Positions 6,260 to 11,562 of a stretch of 11,562 bases of DNA are shown here, one piece after another (position 1 is the first letter of the stretch; every line of letters starts with the position of its first letter). The stretch comes from Actinomycetota bacterium (lineage in GTDB: Bacteria; Acidobacteriota; Blastocatellia; Chloracidobacteriales; Chloracidobacteriaceae). The notes below the pieces were generated by a model, which was given only the letters and a program-made list of their open reading frames with translations, searched no databases and had not been told where the DNA came from. The translations under genes were made by a program, and so were the position numbers. The stretch lies in assembly GCA_013298335.1 (NCBI GenBank), contig JAAFHI010000023.1:1-11562 (forward strand). The letters run 5' to 3'.

Positions 6260-9100
6260 ATGAATCCGTTGAAAGCCCTTCACGAATTCGGCCAGTCACC
6301 TTGGCTGGATTACATCCGTCGGAGTTTGATCACCAGCGGCGAACTTCAGCGCCTCATCGACGAGGACGGCCTCATGGGTGTCACGTCGAATCCCGCCATT
6401 TTCGAAAAGGCCATCACCGGCAGCAATGACTACGCCGAGGCGTTGGCCGAGTACGATTCGGAAAACCTCGACGCCCCGACGCTGTATGAGCGCCTGGCGA
6501 TCAAAGACATCCAGGATGCCGCCGACATTCTCCGGCAGGTCTATGACCGGACCAACCGCCGCGACGGTTACGTCAGCCTCGAAGTCTCGCCCTACCTCGC
6601 GCAGGACACCCAGGGCACGATCGAGGAAGCCCGCCGCCTCTGGAAAGCGGTTGACCGTCCGAACCTGATGGTGAAGGTACCGGCGACGCCCGAAGGCGTT
6701 CCGGCCATCCAGACCCTGATTTCCGAAGGCATCAACATCAACGTCACCCTGCTCTTTTCGCAGGATGCCTACAAGGCGGTCGCCGAAGCCTACATCGCCG
6801 GCCTCGAAGCCTTTGCCGCCTCGGGCGGCGAAGTGGCCCGCGTCGCGAGCGTCGCGAGTTTCTTCATCAGCCGCATCGACTCGCTTATCGACAGTCTGGT
6901 TGACGGCAAGCTGAAGGCCGGCGCGACCGGCGACGACAAAACCCGGCTCGAAGGCATCAAGGGCAAGGTCGCCATCGCCAACGCGCGGCTGACCTACCAG
7001 GTCTACAAGGACCTCTTCTCCGGCGAACGGTGGGAAAAACTCGCCTCCCACAACCCCCAGACCCAACGCATCCTCTGGGCGAGCACCGGAACGAAGAATC
7101 CGAGCTACAGCGACGTGCTTTATATTGACGAACTCATCGGACCGGACACCGTCAACACCATTCCGCCCGCGACCTGGGACGCCTACCGTGACCACGGCAA
7201 ACGCCGCGCCAGCCTCGAAGAAAATATCGAAGGCGCCCAGACCACGATGGACGACCTCGCCGCCGCGGGGATTTCGATGGAGGAAGTGACCGCCCAACTG
7301 CTCCTCGACGCCGTCCGCCTGTTTGCCGAACCGTTCGACAAGCTGCTCAACTCGCTCGACCGGAAATGCAAGATGGTTTCCTGGACGCGCCTCAACAAGC
7401 AGGAACTGCTCCTGACCGACGCGCAGAAGGGTCAGTTCACCCACGAACTCGACGACTGGAAGATGAACGGAAAGGTCCGTCGGCTCTGGGCGCGCGACTC
7501 GTCGCTGTGGACCAAGACGGATGAAAGCAGTTGGCTCGGCTGGCTGGGCATCATCGAGGAACAGTTATCGCACCCCGAACACCTCAAGACGGTGGCGGCG
7601 GAAGCAAGCAGCGGCGAATTCGACCACGTCCTGCTCCTCGGCATGGGCGGTTCGAGCCTCTGCCCCGAAGTGTTCAAAATGACCTTCGGCAAAATCGAAG
7701 GCTTCCCCGAACTCCACGTCCTCGACTCGACCGATCCGGCCCAGTTGAAGACCTTCGCGGGCAAGGTCGATCTCAAGCGGACGCTCTGCATCGTGTCCAG
7801 CAAATCCGGCAGCACGCTCGAACCGAACATCTTCAAGCAGTACTTCTACACGAAGATGGTCGAGGCGGTCGGCAAGGAAAACGCCGGAAAGCACTTCATC
7901 GCCGTGACCGACCCCGGCTCGAAGATGGAAGCCGTCGCCAAAGCCGACCACTTCCGCCACATCTTCGCGGGCGTTCCGAGCATCGGCGGTCGCTATTCGG
8001 CGATTTCGAACTTCGGCATGGTGCCGGCGGCGGCGATGGGGATGAACTTCATTGAATTCCTCGACCTCGCCGACGACATGGCGAACGCTTGCTCCTACTG
8101 CGTGCCGATTACCGAAAACCCGGGCGTCATGCTCGGCTGCCTGCTCGGTTCGCAGGCCAAGGCGGGTCGCGACAAGCTAACCTTCATCACGTCGCCGAAA
8201 CTCTGGGACGTGGGCGCGTGGCTCGAACAGCTTCTGGCCGAGTCCACCGGCAAGGACGGCAAGGGCATCATCCCGGTTGACCGGGAATGCACCGGCGACA
8301 TCACCGTCTACGGCACGGATCGTGTGTTTGCCTACATGCGGCTCGACGACGACAACAACGACGCCACCGACGCCGCGGTCGCCGCCCTCAAGGATGCCGG
8401 TCATCCGGTCATCATCAATCACCTCGCGACGACCAATTCGCTCGGACAGGAATTCTTCCGGTGGGAAATCGCCACGGCGGTCGCCGGTTCGGTCATCGGC
8501 ATCAATTCCTTCAACCAGCCCGACGTGGAAGCCAGCAAGATCGCCACGCGGAATCTGACCGACGAATACGAAAAGAACGGCTCGCTGCCCGCCGAAACGC
8601 CTTTCTTTGAGGGCGACGGCGTCAAGCTGTTCACCGATGAAGCCAATGTCGCCGCGCTCGGCTCGCATGACTCGCTCGCCGGCTACATCAAGGCCCACCT
8701 CGGACGCATCCACGCGGGCGATTACTTCGCGGTGCTCGGATACGTCGACATGAACGCCGAGAACGAAGGTCTGCTCCAGACACTTCGGCATTCGGTGCGC
8801 GACCACGCCAAGGTCGCCACCTGCCTCGGCTTCGGTCCGCGCTTCCTGCACTCGACGGGTCAGGCTTACAAGGGCGGTCCCAACAGCGGCGTCTTCCTGC
8901 AAATCACCTGTGACGATGCCGAAGACATCGCGGTGCCGGATCAGACCTATACCTTCGGAATCGTCAAGGCCGCCCAGGCCCGCGGCGATTTCCAGGTTCT
9001 GGCCGAACGCGGACGCCGTGCCCTTCGGGTTCACCTCGGCAGCGACGTCGCCGCCGGCCTCGCCGCGCTGCGCGACGCAGTCGCTCAGGCGTACGCTTAG
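6260..9100 (+). CDS. tal-pgi: Fused transaldolase / glucose-6-phosphate isomerase
   Basis: A 946-residue bifunctional enzyme. The N-terminal half (~1-365) is a transaldolase that transfers dihydroxyacetone units between sugar phosphates; VTSNPAIFEKAI (41-52), the Schiff-base lysine K139 in LMVKVPAT, and WASTGTKNPSYSD (273-285) are diagnostic. The C-terminal half (~370-946) is a phosphoglucose isomerase interconverting glucose-6-phosphate and fructose-6-phosphate. It shows GMGGSS (461-466), the phosphate-binding SKSGST (514-519), the family signature IGGRYSA (575-581), the likely base E661 in AESTGK, and the second signature FNQPDVEASK (751-760). A C-terminal segment with FLHSTGQAYKGGPNSG (862-877) is typical of Tal-Pgi fusions. 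No stop or frameshift separates the halves. AGGAG (6247-6251) lies 8 bases before the ATG. Single-chain Tal-Pgi proteins are known in several bacterial groups, so the fusion is not itself new. Confidence 0.96.
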   Translation: MNPLKALHEFGQSPWLDYIRRSLITSGELQRLIDEDGLMGVTSNPAIFEKAITGSNDYAEALAEYDSENLDAPTLYERLAIKDIQDAADILRQVYDRTNRRDGYVSLEVSPYLAQDTQGTIEEARRLWKAVDRPNLMVKVPATPEGVPAIQTLISEGININVTLLFSQDAYKAVAEAYIAGLEAFAASGGEVARVASVASFFISRIDSLIDSLVDGKLKAGATGDDKTRLEGIKGKVAIANARLTYQVYKDLFSGERWEKLASHNPQTQRILWASTGTKNPSYSDVLYIDELIGPDTVNTIPPATWDAYRDHGKRRASLEENIEGAQTTMDDLAAAGISMEEVTAQLLLDAVRLFAEPFDKLLNSLDRKCKMVSWTRLNKQELLLTDAQKGQFTHELDDWKMNGKVRRLWARDSSLWTKTDESSWLGWLGIIEEQLSHPEHLKTVAAEASSGEFDHVLLLGMGGSSLCPEVFKMTFGKIEGFPELHVLDSTDPAQLKTFAGKVDLKRTLCIVSSKSGSTLEPNIFKQYFYTKMVEAVGKENAGKHFIAVTDPGSKMEAVAKADHFRHIFAGVPSIGGRYSAISNFGMVPAAAMGMNFIEFLDLADDMANACSYCVPITENPGVMLGCLLGSQAKAGRDKLTFITSPKLWDVGAWLEQLLAESTGKDGKGIIPVDRECTGDITVYGTDRVFAYMRLDDDNNDATDAAVAALKDAGHPVIINHLATTNSLGQEFFRWEIATAVAGSVIGINSFNQPDVEASKIATRNLTDEYEKNGSLPAETPFFEGDGVKLFTDEANVAALGSHDSLAGYIKAHLGRIHAGDYFAVLGYVDMNAENEGLLQTLRHSVRDHAKVATCLGFGPRFLHSTGQAYKGGPNSGVFLQITCDDAEDIAVPDQTYTFGIVKAAQARGDFQVLAERGRRALRVHLGSDVAAGLAALRDAVAQAYA

Positions 9101-9104
9101 TTCC

Positions 9105-9229
9105 ATATCGCGGACGCGCGGGGGACGCACGCAGAGAATCGGTTCGCTTCAATGAATCTCTTCGTCGTCCTTCCCCGTCCACGGCGGTCGCGTCGTCCCG
9201 GCGGCGTTCCCCGCTTCGTCCGCGAATAT
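9105..9229. other. Long-range RNA stem in the tal-pgi/gnd gap
   Basis: Two consecutive paired segments close a 75-base loop. The outer stem pairs 9105-9116 (ATATCGCGGACG) with 9217-9229, leaving one bulged A. The inner stem pairs CGGGGGACGC (9119-9128) with GCGTTCCCCG (9204-9213), including one G-U pair. Only a small internal loop (CG opposite CTT) lies between them, giving about 22 base pairs. The structure starts four bases after the tal-pgi stop and ends 39 bases before the gnd ATG. A T-rich but interrupted stretch (9231-9248) follows, so a terminator is possible but not classic. It could equally be a leader element controlling gnd or an mRNA processing/stability element. No known riboswitch class was recognised. 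Confidence 0.45.
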
Positions 9230-9268
9230 CGTTTTCCTTACCTTTTTCAATGAGAACGGAGAGATTCT

Positions 9269-10702
9269 ATGTCGGAAAACCTCGCAGATATCGGAATGAT
9301 CGGTTTGGCGGTCATGGGCAGCAATCTCGCCCAGAACATCGAACGCAACGGCTACACGGTCTCGGTCTGGAATCGCGACCCGGAAAAGGTCGATGAATTC
9401 TGCGCCACGGTCGGCGCGGGCAAAAAGTTCGTCGGCACCCATTCGGCGGAAGCATTCGTGAAATCGCTCAAGCGCCCGCGCAAGGCGATTCTGCTCGTCA
9501 AGGCCGGCGGCCCGACCGACTGGACCATCGACCAGATCAAGCAGTACATGGAGCCCGGTGACATCATCATCGACGGCGGCAACGCCTTCTTCCACGACAC
9601 CATCCGTCGCGAAAAAGCGCTCAAGGCCGAAGGACTGAACTTCATCGGCAGCGGCGTTTCGGGCGGCGAGGAAGGCGCGTTGTGGGGACCGTCGCTCATG
9701 CCGGGCGGCGACAAGGAAGCCTACGAAAGCCTGCGTCCCATCTGGGAAGCGGTGGCGGCCAAAGTCGATGACGGTGCCTGTGTGACCTACATCGGACCGG
9801 ACGGCGCGGGCCACTTCGTGAAGATGGTTCACAACGGCATCGAGTACGGCGACATGCAGCTCATCGCCGAAGCCTACGACATCCTCAGCCGCGTCGGCGG
9901 AATCGGTGCGTCGGAACTCGGCGACATCTTCAACGAGTGGAATCAGGGTTCGCTCCAGTCCTTCCTGATCGAAATCACGGCCCAGATTTTCAAGGCCGTC
10001 GATCCGGAAACCGGCAAGGCGCTGGTCGATCTCGTGATGGACAAGGCCGGTCAGAAGGGCACCGGAAAGTGGACGTCGGAAGAGGCGCTCGAAATGGGCA
10101 TCCCGGTTCCGACCATTCAGGCTTCCATCGACGCGCGCGTCCTTTCCTCGATGAAGGAAGAGCGCGTGGAAGCGAGCAAAATCATTGTCGGCGTGCCGAC
10201 ATCCGTGGAAGTTGGTGATAAGAAAGAGTTTATCAAGGCCGTCCACGATGCGTTGTACGCCAGCAAGATCTGCTCCTACGCCCAGGGAATGGCGATGCTC
10301 GCCCAGGCCTCCAAGACCTACAACTGGAATCTGAACCTCGGCGAACTGAGCCGCATCTGGAAGGGCGGCTGCATCATCCGCGCCCAGTTCCTCGACAAGA
10401 TCAAGCAGGCGTACCATCGCCGGGCGGATCTGCCGAACCTCCTCGTCGATCCGGACTTCAACGCCTGGATGACGGACGCGCAGGCCAACTGGCGTCGCGT
10501 GGTCAGCATGGCGGTTCTGTCGGGCATTCCGACGCCGTCGATGTCGGCTTCGCTGTCCTACTTCGACAGCTATCGCACCGCCGACCTGCCGCAGAACCTC
10601 ACGCAGGCGCAGCGCGACTTCTTCGGCTCGCACACCTACGAGCGGAAGGACAAGCCGGAAGGCGGGTTCGTCCACTCCGAGTGGAAAGACCTCATCAAGT
10701 AG
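9269..10702 (+). CDS. gnd: 6-phosphogluconate dehydrogenase (decarboxylating)
   Basis: Catalyses oxidative decarboxylation of 6-phosphogluconate to ribulose-5-phosphate with reduction of NAD(P), the last oxidative PPP step, in the cytosol as a dimer. At 477 residues it is the long-chain form. Visible motifs: Rossmann loop GLAVMG (12-17), coenzyme-selecting N35-R36-D37, [19 protein letters not shown] (129-147), catalytic K185 and E192 in [14 protein letters not shown], the family signature [11 protein letters not shown] (258-268), and an intact C-terminal tail including [18 protein letters not shown] (436-453). The ATG at 9269 has GGAG (9258-9261) 7 bases upstream. D37 stands where Thr or Ser usually follows Asn-Arg in NADP-using enzymes, so NADP preference should not be assumed. 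The next gene begins one base after the stop, indicating an operon with translational coupling. Confidence 0.97.
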   Translation: MSENLADIGMIGLAVMGSNLAQNIERNGYTVSVWNRDPEKVDEFCATVGAGKKFVGTHSAEAFVKSLKRPRKAILLVKAGGPTDWTIDQIKQYMEPGDIIIDGGNAFFHDTIRREKALKAEGLNFIGSGVSGGEEGALWGPSLMPGGDKEAYESLRPIWEAVAAKVDDGACVTYIGPDGAGHFVKMVHNGIEYGDMQLIAEAYDILSRVGGIGASELGDIFNEWNQGSLQSFLIEITAQIFKAVDPETGKALVDLVMDKAGQKGTGKWTSEEALEMGIPVPTIQASIDARVLSSMKEERVEASKIIVGVPTSVEVGDKKEFIKAVHDALYASKICSYAQGMAMLAQASKTYNWNLNLGELSRIWKGGCIIRAQFLDKIKQAYHRRADLPNLLVDPDFNAWMTDAQANWRRVVSMAVLSGIPTPSMSASLSYFDSYRTADLPQNLTQAQRDFFGSHTYERKDKPEGGFVHSEWKDLIK

Positions 10703-10703
10703 G

Positions 10704-11006
10704 ATGGGCTGGGCACTTCCCCATATCGAAAAACTCCGCCGGGGCGAGACGGTTTCGTTTCGTCCCCGCGGACATTCGATGAAGGGAAAAATCGAATCCG
10801 GGCAACTCTGCACCGTCGCCCCGGTCGCCTCCGAAGAACTCGCCGTCGGCGACATCGTGCTGTGCAAGGTCAACGGACGTGAATACCTGCATTTGATAAA
10901 GGCGGTCCAGGGCGCGCGATTCCAGATCGGCAACAATCGCGGCCTCATCAACGGATGGATCACCGCCAACGGAATTTTCGGCAAGTGCATTCGAATCGAA
11001 CCGTAA
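10704..11006 (+). CDS. Stand-alone S24/S26 (LexA/signal-peptidase-fold) serine peptidase-like protein
   Basis: A 100-residue protein consisting of little more than one peptidase-like domain. It has a Ser-Met pair in GHSM (S25), a VGDIVLCKV strand (48-56), and HLIKAV with K66, placing a Ser/Lys pair 41 residues apart, close to the spacing in LexA-type peptidases. It then has a GNN turn (76-78) comparable to the GDN box of signal peptidases, and a closing strand FGKCIRI. There is no DNA-binding helix-turn-helix, no membrane segment and no signal peptide, so neither LexA repressor nor signal peptidase function follows. The ATG at 10704 lies one base after the gnd stop, without its own clear Shine-Dalgarno sequence, so translation is probably coupled to gnd; the next in-frame ATG would remove S25. 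zwf starts 20 bases downstream. Whether it cleaves anything is unknown; a role connected with the flanking dehydrogenases is inference from position. Confidence 0.75.
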   Translation: MGWALPHIEKLRRGETVSFRPRGHSMKGKIESGQLCTVAPVASEELAVGDIVLCKVNGREYLHLIKAVQGARFQIGNNRGLINGWITANGIFGKCIRIEP

Positions 11007-11026
11007 CGGACACCGAGAGACACAAT

Positions 11027-11562
11027 ATGAGCGAAAACACCACTGAAAACCCGCTTCGTGAAGGGGTGAGCGTCGAGCGCACCCCCGCCCCCTGTACCGT
11101 CATCATTTTCGGCGCCTCGGGCGACCTGGCGAAACGCAAGCTCGTCCCGGCCCTGTTCAATCTGGCCCGCGAACACCGTCTTCCGGGCGGCTTTTCGATG
11201 GTCGGCTATTCGCGCAGCGAAATTTCGCACGATGCCTTCCGGGACATGATGCACGAGTCGGTCGCGCAATTTTCGAGTTCCGGGCCGCCGACTCCCGGCG
11301 AATGGGAAGGCTTCGCGCAGGGCCTGTTCTATGTGGCGGGCAGCTACGACAACATCGACGGCTACCTCAAACTCAAGGAACAGCTCGAACAGCTCGACGC
11401 CGAACGCGGCACGAGCGGCAACCGCGTGTTCTATCTTTCCACCCCCCCGAGCCTGATCGGTCCGATCATGGACACCCTCGGCAAATCCGGTCTTTCGCAA
11501 AGCCCGGAGGGCGGCTGGACGCGCATCATCATCGAAAAGCCCTTCGGCTATGACCTCGACAC
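11027..11562 (+). CDS. zwf: Glucose-6-phosphate dehydrogenase (3' partial)
   Basis: First enzyme of the oxidative PPP, oxidising glucose-6-phosphate to 6-phosphoglucono-1,5-lactone with NADP (or NAD). The frame is open to the right edge, giving 178 codons of an enzyme usually near 500 residues. The N-terminal coenzyme domain is clear: VIIFGASGDLAKRKLVPAL (25-43) is the classic G-A-S-G-D-L-A fingerprint, followed by VFYLSTPPSLI (134-144) and EKPFGYDLD (170-178), whose EKPFG contributes to the active site. The family active-site motif around R-I-D-H-Y-L-G-K lies beyond the edge. The first ~22 residues before the fingerprint are a variable leader. The ATG at 11027 has GAGAGA (11015-11020) 6 bases upstream. 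It follows the S24-like gene by 20 bases and is most likely in one operon with it and gnd. Confidence 0.96.
   Translation, partial: MSENTTENPLREGVSVERTPAPCTVIIFGASGDLAKRKLVPALFNLAREHRLPGGFSMVGYSRSEISHDAFRDMMHESVAQFSSSGPPTPGEWEGFAQGLFYVAGSYDNIDGYLKLKEQLEQLDAERGTSGNRVFYLSTPPSLIGPIMDTLGKSGLSQSPEGGWTRIIIEKPFGYDLD

Noticed and set aside
6139..6429. 96-codon frame crossing the terminator hairpin and the start of tal-pgi
   Set aside because: It runs through the inverted repeat and overlaps the transaldolase N-terminus in another frame; no coding signal.
9149..11500. 783-codon open frame on the minus strand
   Set aside because: It lies antisense to gnd, the S24-like gene and zwf, all with clear family motifs. 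Its translation shows no recognisable domain. Long antisense frames are expected in GC-rich DNA with biased third positions.

Overview
The window is bacterial, GC-rich and densely coded on the + strand. It carries a pentose phosphate pathway (PPP) gene cluster that runs off the right edge. Left to right: the C-terminal part of a TPR-repeat protein ending in a zinc-metallopeptidase-like domain (1-1488, open at the left edge); transketolase 1 (1667-3733); a 340-base gap; transketolase 2 (4074-6092); a very strong hairpin/terminator; a fused transaldolase/glucose-6-phosphate isomerase (6260-9100); a gap that can fold into a 22-bp long-range stem; 6-phosphogluconate dehydrogenase (9269-10702); a 100-residue stand-alone S24/S26-type serine peptidase-like protein (10704-11006); and the start of glucose-6-phosphate dehydrogenase (11027 to the right edge).

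Together zwf and gnd supply the oxidative PPP (glucose-6-phosphate to ribulose-5-phosphate with reduced cofactor). The two transketolases and the transaldolase half supply the carbon shuffling of the non-oxidative branch. The isomerase half returns fructose-6-phosphate to glucose-6-phosphate, so the cluster could run a cyclic PPP. Not visible here are 6-phosphogluconolactonase, ribose-5-phosphate isomerase and ribulose-5-phosphate epimerase; they may lie outside the window.

Spacing suggests several transcription units. gnd, the S24-like gene and zwf are packed with gaps of 1 and 20 bases and look like one operon. tkt1, tkt2 and tal-pgi are separated by 167-340 bases holding inverted repeats, one of them a credible intrinsic terminator, so each may be expressed or attenuated separately. 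No tRNA, rRNA, CRISPR array or insertion sequence was seen.

The taxon cannot be fixed from the sequence. The Tal-Pgi fusion, long-chain Gnd and GC-rich codon use fit a free-living heterotrophic or lesser-known environmental bacterium rather than a well-studied enteric or Bacillus-like organism. I see no wholly new system. The items most worth a second look are the single-domain S24-like protein between gnd and zwf, the TPR-metallopeptidase next door, and the structured intergenic regions.
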